A stretch of 16,829 bases of DNA from Verrucomicrobiota bacterium (GTDB lineage Bacteria > Verrucomicrobiota > Verrucomicrobiia > Opitutales > Opitutaceae), in the NCBI GenBank assembly GCA_023457035.1, contig JAEWNN010000149.1:1-16829 (forward strand), in the 5' to 3' direction. Below the pieces are notes generated by a model, which saw only the letters and a program-made list of their open reading frames with translations, had not been told where the DNA came from and did no database searches. The position numbers were made by a program, and so were the translations under genes. This document shows positions 1 through 6,944 of this stretch, one piece after another (positions within the stretch are counted from its first letter, which is position 1; each line of letters begins with the position of its first letter).

Positions 1-290
1 GGGCAGCGCAGGTGCCAGCGGGGCACGGGTGCCGCCTTCTCGCGGACGACGATCGCCTTCTCGAGCAGGTTCTCGACAAGCATCCGGCGGCGCTTGGCGC
101 TGGGGTGCAGCCAGCCGAAGTAGCGCACGCGGTGCTGGCCGGCGGGCAGGATGTGCTGCAAGTACCGCCGCAGGAACTCCTCGGCGCCGAGTTCGCATTC
201 ACGGTGCGCACCGGTGCGGCTGTCGGTGTAGGAGAACCGCACGCACTGGTCGTCGGCGTGGAGGATGCGCTCGTCGGAGATGGCGGTGTG
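1..290 (-). pseudogene. IS91-family transposase, C-terminal fragment
   Basis: The minus strand reads an uninterrupted peptide starting HTAISDERIL, then SYTDSRTG, then EEFLRRYLQHILPAG, then RYFGWLHPSAKRRR. This is the characteristic C-terminal half of IS91-type Y2 transposases, where a YVHRTAIS-like stretch is followed by an FLRRYLQHVLP block and an RYFGWLHP block. Homology stops abruptly at the His of HTAIS. The residues read upstream in the same frame (a PNDSGQ stretch and beyond) do not resemble the conserved GRYVHR segment and there is no start codon in a sensible place, so the catalytic N-terminal half is missing. The other end leaves the window after an RWHLRC motif. The fragment is therefore probably a decayed element left beside the pilin genes. 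The family call is confident; the exact breakpoint is an estimate. Confidence 0.8.
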
Positions 291-414
291 CTGACCTGAA
301 TCGTTCGGCGCAAAAGATGGCAGCCGACGACCAAGCGAAGTGGCACCACGAAGGAGGCCGGCGCCACGATGCAGCAGACGAACGGAGGTTCGCGCGCCAC
401 TGCGCCACGGACGG

Positions 415-439
415 AGACCGGCCTCGCCGCGGCCGGTCT
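415..439 (-). terminator. Hairpin downstream of the pilin cassette (candidate terminator)
   Basis: A perfect 9-bp inverted repeat (AGACCGGCC and GGCCGGTCT) encloses a 7-nt loop, about 35 nt past the TAG stop of the last pilin-cassette gene when read on the minus strand. No clear U-tract follows, so this could be an imperfect intrinsic terminator or simply a stable 3' end structure. The rest of the gap between the transposase fragment and the cassette (291-474) shows nothing else recognisable. Confidence 0.4.
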
Positions 440-474
440 ACAGGGGCCGTGGCAGGCCCGGCCCGCGGCGGGGG

Positions 475-2157
475 CTACAGCGCGGCCGCCTTGGTGAACT
501 CGGAGGGGAGGATCTGCCTCCAGCTCGCGAGGGACAACGTGCTCCCGTCGTCGTCGCCGCCGCCAATCTGGACATCGTAGAGCACGTCGAGATTGCAGGA
601 ACCGGGCAGGTTGATCGAGTTGGCGATGATCTGCCCCCGCATCTGCTGGCGCCGCTTCTGGCCGGCGACCGAGTCGTCGCGGGTGGAGTTGCCCGAGAAC
701 TGCACCGTGGAGAGCGGGGCTTTGATGATTCCCGTGAACCCGGTGGTGCTGCTGTCGAGATTGATGGTCAACCCGGCGTTCGTGGTCAGGCCGATCTCGA
801 ACTGCTGGGCGCGGTAGGATGGATTGGGCGCGAGCTTCAGGTTGACGGTGCTGTCGGCCACGATCCGCAGCGACGAGTTCTCGTCGGCGAAGCTCAGGAC
901 CAGCGGGGAGTTGCTGTTGATCGACCCGGTGATGTGCAGGACGGCTTTGCCCACGACAGTGATCTTCTGCAGGCTGTTCATCGCCTGCGGGCACTCGTAA
1001 TTGCCTCCAGCCAAGGTGAGCTCCTTGGCATTCTGCTCCTGGGTGGCCGTGATCTTCGTACTGGCGAAGTCGGCCGGGAGAGTCGGGACTTCGAAGACCG
1101 AGTCGGGGATGGCGTAGTTCTTCACCAGGCGGGAGTTCTTCGCGAGGGGGCCCTCGCTATCGTCCACCCCGATGCGGTAGGCATCCATCTGCTTGGACTG
1201 CGCATCGGCGTTCATGCCGAGGTAGGCGAACTTGTTGAGCGCGGCCATCGCCAGGTTGACGACAGTGGTGCCGTTGGTGCCGTCGACGACGGTCTTCTTC
1301 CCGTCCGCGCTAAAGTGGCTGGTCGTCGCGATGGAGGCGCCGGTCGCGGCAGCGGCCGTGCCGTAGAGGATGGTGTTGTTGAGGTGCAGGGTACCCGTCT
1401 TGACGCCGACCAGCGCCTTGTCCCCGAAGTTGGTGCCGGCGCTCTCGCCCTGTGCGTAGACCGTGCTGGTGGACTTCATCTCCGTGTACCAGTCGGGCTC
1501 GTCGAAGATCTTCCGCTTCGTGGTCGGATCCACTCGCTTGTTCTTCCAGCTATCGAAGCTTCCGATACGAACGAAGCCGGTGCTGTCCCCTTCCTTGAAG
1601 GGCCAGGTGGTGGCCTGACCCGCGGTGATGGAGGTGATGGCGGCCAGCGCATACCCCTGCCCGGCGCCGGTACCATCCTTCTGGGACAGGACAACCTTGA
1701 GGGCGCGTTCGGCATGGATGGCGATCTTGCCCGTCCCGCTCGAGACAATGCCGAGAGAATACACCGCGTACTCCTGCGAAGCGCCGGCCGACGGCGTGCA
1801 GATGACATAATACTGCCCGGTCCGACCCTTCTCCAGACTCTCGTGGAAGTAGCCGCGGTAGGCGTCCGACCCGGTGATCTGGTACCAGCCTTGGGCGGTG
1901 GCCGCAGTCCGGGCCGGCCACGCCGCGACGGTGGTGATGCTGGCGGCCGGAAATCCGCCGGCGATGAACGAAGCAGCCCGGTCGATGCCCGCCTCGGCCA
2001 GACTGAACGCCGCCGTGTTGTAGTAGGATTTGAGCGAGCCGCGGTATTCGGTGTGCGCCGCCGTCAACAAGGCGGCCACGGCGGCCAAGAAGATGGCCGA
2101 CAGCAATATGGCGGCGAGCAGGGCCGAGCCTTTCTTGGGGTTTTCCATGGGAATCAT
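475..2157 (-). CDS. PilX-like pilus-associated protein with C-terminal beta-rich domain
   Basis: This is a protein of 560 residues. The N-terminus has a short basic stretch (ENPKKG), one hydrophobic segment at about residues 11-32 and then an AAFSLAEAGIDRA motif. That matches the N-terminal region of PilX-type minor pilins, where an AxxAEAGxxxA helix follows the membrane segment; there is no classical G/FTLxE prepilin site. The long remainder is rich in T, S, N and V. Near the C-terminus a TGIIKAPLSTVQFSGNS block followed by RGQIIANSINLPGS resembles the APxAxVxLSGNA / GxIVANSITL pattern at the C-terminal end of many surface PilX-like proteins (DUF7305-like). The chosen ATG overlaps the upstream stop as ATGA, suggesting translational coupling. 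A second in-frame ATG three codons later (2148) is an alternative, and neither has a good Shine-Dalgarno. It is the last gene of the cassette, with lower G+C than the genes to the right. The function is inferred to be a minor or tip component of a type IV pilus-like or type II secretion-like fibre. Confidence 0.75.
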   Translation of the reverse strand: MIPMENPKKGSALLAAILLSAIFLAAVAALLTAAHTEYRGSLKSYYNTAAFSLAEAGIDRAASFIAGGFPAASITTVAAWPARTAATAQGWYQITGSDAYRGYFHESLEKGRTGQYYVICTPSAGASQEYAVYSLGIVSSGTGKIAIHAERALKVVLSQKDGTGAGQGYALAAITSITAGQATTWPFKEGDSTGFVRIGSFDSWKNKRVDPTTKRKIFDEPDWYTEMKSTSTVYAQGESAGTNFGDKALVGVKTGTLHLNNTILYGTAAAATGASIATTSHFSADGKKTVVDGTNGTTVVNLAMAALNKFAYLGMNADAQSKQMDAYRIGVDDSEGPLAKNSRLVKNYAIPDSVFEVPTLPADFASTKITATQEQNAKELTLAGGNYECPQAMNSLQKITVVGKAVLHITGSINSNSPLVLSFADENSSLRIVADSTVNLKLAPNPSYRAQQFEIGLTTNAGLTINLDSSTTGFTGIIKAPLSTVQFSGNSTRDDSVAGQKRRQQMRGQIIANSINLPGSCNLDVLYDVQIGGGDDDGSTLSLASWRQILPSEFTKAAAL

Positions 2158-2828
2158 TTCGCTTTGTAGGAGGGGTAGCGCAGCTGGACGACGGCCGAGC
2201 AGGACGGGTCGTTCTCGCCGGGGACGAAGGGACCGCGGTCCTGCGGCAGGAAGGCGAAGCGGATCGCGTTGGCCTTCGCGATATCGGCGGCTCCGAGCGA
2301 GTTGAGGGCGCCGGTGCTGCTGCGGGTATAGAACGTAAAGCAGCCATCCTGCAGATTGGTCAGCACCTTCCGGCTCTGCCCGCCGACGGTGCGCAGGAGC
2401 GCCTTCAGCGGTTTGCCGGTGGAGGAGACCCCGTCGGCGACGATCGTGTAGGTGACCTCGATCGCGCCTGTGCCGTTGTATTCCTCGACCTTGCTCGTGA
2501 AGGAGCGGAAGCAGTTCGTCACCTCCGCGCCGGTGTAGTTGGCGAAGATCTTCGCCACCTCGCCGGCACTCAGGGACGAGTTGATCGCGGACACCTCGGT
2601 GATGGCGCGCAGGTCGAACAGCAACCGTTCCTGCACGAAACGGGAACGGCTGTTCAGGTCGACGGCATCCGAGATGGCGTGGGTCGAGCGCAACACCCCG
2701 AGGAACACCGACATGACACCAGCCATCGCGAGACCGAAGATGGTCAGGGCGATGACCACTTCCGCGAGGGTGAACGCGGTGTGGGAGACGGGCCGCCGGG
2801 CGAGGGGATTGCGGGAGTGGACGTGCAT
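2154..2828 (-). CDS. Prepilin-type N-terminal domain protein (PilW-like)
   Basis: The product is 224 residues long. After a basic leader of 18 residues comes a prepilin motif, TAFTLAEVVIALTIFG, with the conserved Glu at position +5 after the predicted cut and a roughly 20-residue hydrophobic helix. The residue before the cut is Ala18 rather than the usual Gly; some prepilin peptidases tolerate this, but it is atypical. The rest looks like a globular minor-pilin domain with an NCFRSF and a DGCFTFYTRSS segment, in the style of PilW/PulJ minor pilins. The gene starts 5 bp after the stop of the PilV-like gene, with a weak AGG before the ATG, and its own stop overlaps the start of the PilX-like gene. 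It would be inserted in the inner membrane, processed by PilD and assembled into a pseudopilus. Membership of the prepilin superfamily is firm; the subtype is inferred from gene order. Confidence 0.85.
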   Translation of the reverse strand: MHVHSRNPLARRPVSHTAFTLAEVVIALTIFGLAMAGVMSVFLGVLRSTHAISDAVDLNSRSRFVQERLLFDLRAITEVSAINSSLSAGEVAKIFANYTGAEVTNCFRSFTSKVEEYNGTGAIEVTYTIVADGVSSTGKPLKALLRTVGGQSRKVLTNLQDGCFTFYTRSSTGALNSLGAADIAKANAIRFAFLPQDRGPFVPGENDPSCSAVVQLRYPSYKAK

Positions 2829-2833
2829 CGTGC

Positions 2834-3367
2834 CTATTTGTTGATGAGCCCGGAGGCGGAGATGTGGGTGACGATCGTGATCTTCTTGGACTCGAGGTTC
2901 TCGGGCCAGACATGCACGACCAACCGCAGGGGATCGGCGGAGAGATCCGAGCAGGTCCGCTCCCATTTGTACGTATAAGCCCCTGCCAGCACCGGGCCGG
3001 TGCCGGCGCCACTGGGCGTGGTGGGCGGCACCTCGCCACAAGTGGTGTTCGCCTTCGTGGCGTGCACGGTCACACCCAGCGCCGCGTTGCCGCTCTGCAG
3101 CTCGGTCTTCAACTCCGCAAACGTCATCGAGCGCATACGCTCGACCAAGTCGTTCGCGATCGCGGTCTCCCGATAGGTGACCTTGGAGTCGCGCGAGAGC
3201 GAGGCGGCATGGACCAGCGTGGCCAAGACACCGCCAAACACGAAAACCAACACAAACATCGCCAGCATGACCTCCATGAGGGTCATGCCATCGCAGCAGC
3301 GCCGGGAGGAAGTCCGAACAGGGGACACGGAGGAATCCGCTTTCGTGGGGGTTGGGAATCGTGGCAT
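2834..3367 (-). CDS. Prepilin-type N-terminal domain protein (PilV-like)
   Basis: The product is 177 residues long. An unusually long leader of 27 residues with a basic end (SSRRCCDG) precedes the motif GMTLMEVMLAMFVLVFVFGG. Predicted cleavage is Gly27/Met28, with the conserved Glu32 at +5 and a hydrophobic helix. Met at +1 is common in PilV-type pilins. The remainder (NDLVERMRSMTF followed by a beta-rich C-terminal part) fits PilV/GspI-like minor pilins. The ATG at 3367 was chosen because it gives a complete leader. No clear Shine-Dalgarno precedes it, and an in-frame Met further upstream would give an even longer leader. This is the first gene of the minus-strand cassette and it is divergent from the membrane protein gene at 3809. 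Confidence 0.82.
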   Translation of the reverse strand: MPRFPTPTKADSSVSPVRTSSRRCCDGMTLMEVMLAMFVLVFVFGGVLATLVHAASLSRDSKVTYRETAIANDLVERMRSMTFAELKTELQSGNAALGVTVHATKANTTCGEVPPTTPSGAGTGPVLAGAYTYKWERTCSDLSADPLRLVVHVWPENLESKKITIVTHISASGLINK

Positions 3368-3808
3368 GGACTCGAGCGACGGCAAAGGCGGCGCGAGGGC
3401 AGGTTTGTTGGTGTTATCCGCGGCTGCGGCGCAGAAGACAGGCATCTGCACACAGCCATCCGGTAGGGGTGCCGGAAGCATCGTTGCCCGGTACGAATCA
3501 GACAAGGACAGATTCTGGCGCCGGGCGAACCCGCCTCCGTCACCGGCGATCGCAGAAAGCTGGGCACCAGGGATTTGTAAGAATCGCCGCGGCAACACTC
3601 TCTCATTTGGAACGACCATGCAGCGGGGCCACGGGTACCACCGTGCGCTGGGTGCGAGACACCAGGCCGGCCGCCTCTGCCCCGGGCCCACGCGCGTCCG
3701 TGCGCGATCCCGGACTTCGCATGCGTCGCAGCCCCGTGTCGCACCCGCGCCGGAATGCGGGCTCGACGGCGAAGAACGGGAGCGAGTAAGAGAACGAGAA
3801 CAATTTCC
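3368..3808. other. Divergent intergenic region
   Basis: This stretch separates the divergent pilin cassette and the membrane protein gene. Open frames here have no recognisable protein motifs and look like chance readings of GC-rich DNA. On the minus strand a weak sigma70-like pair can be drawn: TTGTCT (3500-3505) and GATGCT (3477-3482), 17 bp apart and about 110 nt before the PilV-like start. The match is poor, so it is noted here rather than called. No terminator, repeat or RNA gene was seen. Confidence 0.4.
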
Positions 3809-4348
3809 ATGTCCCTGCTCACCGCCACGCTCCTGCCCGGCCTTCTGCTGCTCGCCGTCGGCGCGCTTCTGCTCTGGAATGGCCCGGCCGTGGGCGCCAC
3901 CGCCAAGGCCCTGCCGCGCTCCCGCCGGGCCGCCTGGCTGTTCATGGGCGCCGGCTCCCTCTGGTTCCTCTGGCGGCTCTTCCATCTCGGCGCCGCCGAC
4001 GAACTCCTGCCCAAGCCGATCCTCCTCATCGCCTTCGGTGCGGTGGCGCTCCTGAGCTTCACCCAGGCGCCCGATTTCCTCGCGGTGCGCGGCCTGGCGA
4101 TCCTCACCCTCCTCGGCGCCGGCGATCTGCTCTACGCCGCCTACGCCGAGTGGAGCCACCCGCAGCGGCTGTTCATGGTCGGGGCCGTCTACCTCGCGAT
4201 CGCCGCGGCGATCTACCTCGGCGGTTATCCGTATCGCCTGCGCGATTTCTTCGGCTGGCTTTTCGCCCGCCCCGGCCGCCCGAAGGCGCTCGGCGCCCTG
4301 CTCGCAGGCTACGGGCTTTTGCTCTCGGTCCTCGCATTCACGTACTGA
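3809..4348 (+). CDS. Six-segment integral membrane protein of unknown function
   Basis: The product is 179 residues and I do not recognise a family. Hydrophobic stretches suggest about six membrane helices: residues 3-23, about 41-60, the LLIAFGAVALLSF segment, the LAVRGLAILTLLGAG segment, the FMVGAVYLAIAAAIYLGG segment and the C-terminal LLAGYGLLLSVLAF segment. Basic residues in the loops (RSRRA, RLRDFF, RPGRPK) suggest cytoplasmic faces. The ATG at 3809 was preferred over one 18 codons upstream because that extension is a run of Arg and Thr residues unlike a membrane protein N-terminus. The Shine-Dalgarno is weak. The gene ends 30 bp before gmk on the same strand, so the two may be co-transcribed. 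The function is unknown. Confidence 0.75.
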   Translation: MSLLTATLLPGLLLLAVGALLLWNGPAVGATAKALPRSRRAAWLFMGAGSLWFLWRLFHLGAADELLPKPILLIAFGAVALLSFTQAPDFLAVRGLAILTLLGAGDLLYAAYAEWSHPQRLFMVGAVYLAIAAAIYLGGYPYRLRDFFGWLFARPGRPKALGALLAGYGLLLSVLAFTY

Positions 4349-4378
4349 ACGCAGCGCACCCCGCCACCTCGCGCCGCC

Positions 4379-4978
4379 ATGCCCGCCGCCCCGTCGCATC
4401 CCGTCCTCCTCCTCCTCGCCGGCCCCGCCGGCTCGGGCAAGACCACGCTTTGCGAGCGCCTCGTGGCGGAGCATCCGGAGATCGAGCGCGTCGTCACCGC
4501 CACCACGCGGCCGATGCGGCCGGGCGAAGCCGACGGCGTGCATTACCACTTCCTCTCGCCCGCCCAGTTCGACACCGCCCTCGCCCGCGGCGAGTTCCTC
4601 GAATGGGCCTGCGTGCACGGCCAGAACCGCTACGGCACGCTGCGGCGCACCGTGCGGGAGAAACTCGCCGCCGGCAAAAGCCTCATCGCCGCCATCGACG
4701 TGCAGGGCGTGCGCAGCGTGTGCGCCGTCGCCGCGAACGACCCGGCGCTGCGCCGCGCGCTCACGACGGTCTTCGTCGCCCCGGCCTCGATCGACGAACT
4801 GCGCGCCCGGCTCGCGGGCCGCGGCGACGATCCGGCGGACGTCGAGCGCCGCATGCAGACGGCGCTGGCGGAGCTGCGCGAGGCCGACCGCTACCAGCAC
4901 CGCATCGCCAGCACCACGCGCGAGGCCGACTACGCCGCGCTGCTCGGGATCTGGCGCGCGGCGACGGCGCAGGCCTGA
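4379..4978 (+). CDS. gmk: Guanylate kinase
   Basis: This 199-residue protein phosphorylates GMP to GDP with ATP in the cytoplasm, an essential step in guanine nucleotide supply. The P-loop GPAGSGKT lies at residues 15-22. The guanylate kinase signature follows at about 41-58, with TTRPMRPGEADGVHYHFLS containing the GMP-binding Arg residues. The HGQNRYGT segment matches the conserved H-x-x-x-Y-G-T region, and a lid-like RLAGRGDDPADVERRM segment precedes the C-terminal helix. The length is normal for bacterial Gmk. The start is an ATG with little Shine-Dalgarno signal. The common neighbours rpoZ and yicC are not adjacent here; it sits instead behind an unknown membrane protein gene. Confidence 0.96.
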   Translation: MPAAPSHPVLLLLAGPAGSGKTTLCERLVAEHPEIERVVTATTRPMRPGEADGVHYHFLSPAQFDTALARGEFLEWACVHGQNRYGTLRRTVREKLAAGKSLIAAIDVQGVRSVCAVAANDPALRRALTTVFVAPASIDELRARLAGRGDDPADVERRMQTALAELREADRYQHRIASTTREADYAALLGIWRAATAQA

Positions 4979-5343
4979 GCGGGGCTTCCGCCCGTCGGGG
5001 GGCGCCGCGCCGACCATCCCCGCATCCGATTTTCCGACACGCTTCCGTGCGAGAACGGGTTCCGGCCCGCGTCTTCCCGCGCTGCCGTCCGCCCGGAGAT
5101 TTTCGGGGGCCGTCCCGCCCCAACTCCGAATCCAGACCCTGATTACACTGGCGCGGCCCACCCGGCCCGCCGTGCGGGCCGGGTCGCAGTCCCGAACCTC
5201 CCCCCGCCGGCGGCGCGGCGGTGGCGGGCCCGGTCCAGCCGAGCCCGCGGGCCGACCGGCCGCGGCGGGCGATTTTCGCCGATTCGTCGCCGTGGGGGCG
5301 GGAATCCGGCGGGCCGCGGGATTGATCGTCCCAGAGGCCAATC
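4979..5343. other. GC-rich intergenic region between gmk and the TonB-domain gene
   Basis: No coding sequence is supported in this gap; the open frames are Pro/Arg/Gly-rich chance readings. It is very rich in GC runs and contains a 10-bp perfect inverted repeat at 5160-5184, listed separately. An AGAGG sequence just before the ATG at 5344 can act as a ribosome-binding site for the TonB-domain gene. I looked for a cobalamin-type leader because TonB-related genes sometimes carry one, but saw no convincing conserved boxes. Confidence 0.4.
5160..5184 (+). terminator. GC-rich perfect hairpin (candidate terminator)
   Basis: The arms ACCCGGCCCG and CGGGCCGGGT are perfectly complementary over 10 bp around a 5-nt loop (CCGTG). 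The hairpin lies about 180 nt after the gmk stop and 160 nt before the next start. There is no U-tract after it, so intrinsic termination is uncertain; a role as leader structure of the TonB-domain gene is equally possible. Confidence 0.35.
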
Positions 5344-6099
5344 ATGAAATACCATCCACTACTCCTCCTTCTCGCCGCCGCCCCCTTCGCGGCCACGACC
5401 CACGCCCAATCCCACCCGGCGCCCCGCTCGCTCGGGCCGGAACTGCGGATCGAGCACTACGTCGAGCCCATCTTCCCGGTCCAGCTGCGCAACAAGAGCG
5501 TCAACGAGGGGTTCGTCCAGGTCCAGATCCTCGTCGCCGCCGACGGCACCCTGCTCGAGACCTTCGTAAGCGAATACAGCCGCGTGGAGTTCGCCACCAC
5601 CACCGAGGCCGCCATCCGCAACTGGAGGTTCCGCCCCGCCGCCGATCCCGGCGCCCTGCCGCAGCGCATCAACCTGCGCATCGATTTCCGCAACGAGGGA
5701 ATGCTGGTGGTGCAAGGCGACTTCCAGGAGACCGTCAACGCGTTCTTCGGCCACCGGGACCGCGAACCCGGCGTCACCCTCTGCCGGCTGAGCGAGCTGG
5801 ATGCCATCCCGGAGCCGGTGAACCTCGTGGTGCCCGAGTATCCGGCCGACCTCAAGGCCCAAGGAGTCCAGGGCTCCGCCTTGGTGTCGTTCTTCATCGA
5901 CGAGACCGGCCAGGTGCATGTCGCCGCCAACTCGGGCTCGACGCGACCGGAGTTCGCCGCCGCCGCCGTCGCCGCCGTGAAGCAGTGGACCTTCGCGCCG
6001 CCGATGCGCAAGGGAGCCGCCACCCGCGTGTTCGCCGTGCAGGAGTTCGCTTTCACCCCGGACAAGACTCCGGCCGCTCCCAAGGCCGGTGAGCGCTGA
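5344..6099 (+). CDS. Secreted protein with two TonB C-terminal domains
   Basis: The product is 251 residues. An N-terminal signal peptide (hydrophobic core LLLLLAAAPFAA, predicted cut after THA at residue 21) would export it to the periplasm. Two TonB C-terminal-like domains follow. The first, about residues 40-115, has the PIFPxxLRNKSVNEGFVQVQ start, an AADGTLLE turn and an AIRNWRFRPA end. The second, about 160-240, has PEYPADLKAQGVQGSALVS, DETGQVHVAA and AVKQWTFAPP. Such domains in TonB bind the TonB box of outer-membrane receptors. This protein lacks the N-terminal membrane anchor and the Pro-rich spacer, and no exbB or exbD lies beside it, so it is probably a periplasmic TonB-like protein rather than a full energy transducer. 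AGAGG precedes the ATG. The family is confident; the role is inferred. Confidence 0.85.
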   Translation: MKYHPLLLLLAAAPFAATTHAQSHPAPRSLGPELRIEHYVEPIFPVQLRNKSVNEGFVQVQILVAADGTLLETFVSEYSRVEFATTTEAAIRNWRFRPAADPGALPQRINLRIDFRNEGMLVVQGDFQETVNAFFGHRDREPGVTLCRLSELDAIPEPVNLVVPEYPADLKAQGVQGSALVSFFIDETGQVHVAANSGSTRPEFAAAAVAAVKQWTFAPPMRKGAATRVFAVQEFAFTPDKTPAAPKAGER

Positions 6100-6141
6100 G
6101 CCGGGGCCACGTAGGGCAGGACCGCAACAGATCGCACCAGG

Positions 6142-6180
6142 GAGCCCGGTTCGCACACGCGGACCGGGCTCTTCGTTTCC
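6142..6180 (+). terminator. Rho-independent terminator after the TonB-domain gene
   Basis: A 13-bp stem (left arm GAGCCCGGTTCGC, one G-U pair) with a 4-nt ACAC loop is followed by the T-rich run TTCGTTTCC at 6172-6180. It sits 43 nt after the stop of the plus-strand gene and between two convergent genes. On the minus strand the sequence after the stem is not T-rich, so it is oriented for the plus-strand transcript. Confidence 0.85.
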
Positions 6181-6272
6181 CGGCCGGCCCTGCCCGAACT
6201 GCCTGTCCCCGGGGCAGCGCCTCTTCGCCGCCGCTTCCGGGATTCGACGGGGCCGCGTGCCTGGTCCCAGGT

Positions 6273-6944
6273 TCAGAACAACCGCAGAGCATCCTGCCGC
6301 GCCCGCGCCAGTCGTTCCAGAAACTCGTCGCGCGGCAGCACCCTCGCCCCGAGCACCTCGAAGTGCGGCGTGAGTTGCTGGATATCGATCCACGTGGCCC
6401 CGCGCGCCGCGAGATGGTCGACGAGATGCAACAGCGCCAGTTTCGAGGCATTGGGCTCGAGATGAAACATGCTCTCCCCGGTGAACAGCCCGCCGGCATC
6501 GACCCCGTAGAGCCCGCCCACCAGCCGCTCGCCATCCCACACCTCCACGCTGTGCGCGCCCCCCTCCCGATGGAGCGCCGCATACCCCGCGCGCATCGCC
6601 AACGTGATCCACGTCCCCCTCTGTCCGGGCCGGCGCGCCGCCGCGCAGGCGGCCATCACCGACTCGAAGTCGCGATCGATGGTGAAAGTCCATGGTGTGC
6701 GCCGCCGCGCCTGCCGCAGCGTCTTGGGGATGTGGAGCCGGTCGAACTCGAGCACCGCCCGCTCCCCCGGGCTCACCCAGGGCACCGCGTGCCGCGGCGA
6801 GAACGGCCACGGGAAGATCCCCCGGCCGTACGCCGCCCGCAGGTTCCCCGGGGTCACCGGTACCCCGAGCGCGACCAAGCCGTCCTCGTCGGCCAACGCG
6901 GGATCGGGAAACGGGTAGGGCTCGGGAAACGCCGCATTGCGCAT
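6273..6944 (-). CDS. aat: Leucyl/phenylalanyl-tRNA--protein transferase
   Basis: This 223-residue enzyme transfers Leu or Phe from aminoacyl-tRNA to N-terminal Lys or Arg of proteins, making them substrates of the ClpS/ClpAP N-degron pathway in the cytoplasm. Family hallmarks are present: an N-terminal FPDPALADEDGLVALGG-like entry, the GRGIFPWPFSP motif followed by PWVSPGERAVL, the FTIDRDFESVMAACA segment, GLYGVDAGGLFTGESMF, the SKLALLHLVDHL helix and the terminal WIDIQQLTPHFEVLGA signature. Length is typical for the family. The ATG at 6944 was chosen because homology begins there; the frame stays open upstream but reads Gly/Arg-rich residues without family similarity. Only a weak Shine-Dalgarno (TGGCGG) is seen. 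It is convergent with the TonB-domain gene, from which a terminator separates it. No clpS or clpA is adjacent. Confidence 0.95.
   Translation of the reverse strand: MRNAAFPEPYPFPDPALADEDGLVALGVPVTPGNLRAAYGRGIFPWPFSPRHAVPWVSPGERAVLEFDRLHIPKTLRQARRRTPWTFTIDRDFESVMAACAAARRPGQRGTWITLAMRAGYAALHREGGAHSVEVWDGERLVGGLYGVDAGGLFTGESMFHLEPNASKLALLHLVDHLAARGATWIDIQQLTPHFEVLGARVLPRDEFLERLARARQDALRLF

Noticed and set aside
340..2169. Long plus-strand open frame of 609 codons opposite the PilX-like gene
   Set aside because: It is antisense to a gene with clear pilin features, has no recognisable motifs and is rich in Gly, Arg, Val and Asp as expected for a reverse reading of GC-biased codons.
2834..5341. 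Single minus-strand open frame of 835 codons covering the PilV-like gene and the gmk region
   Set aside because: Only the last 177 codons show pilin features. The rest lies antisense to gmk and the membrane protein and is low-complexity Arg/Ala/Gly sequence, so the start was placed at 3367.
4979..5343. Possible cobalamin or other riboswitch before the TonB-domain gene
   Set aside because: The leader is long and structured, but no conserved box of a known riboswitch could be identified; the hairpins can be explained by the very high G+C.
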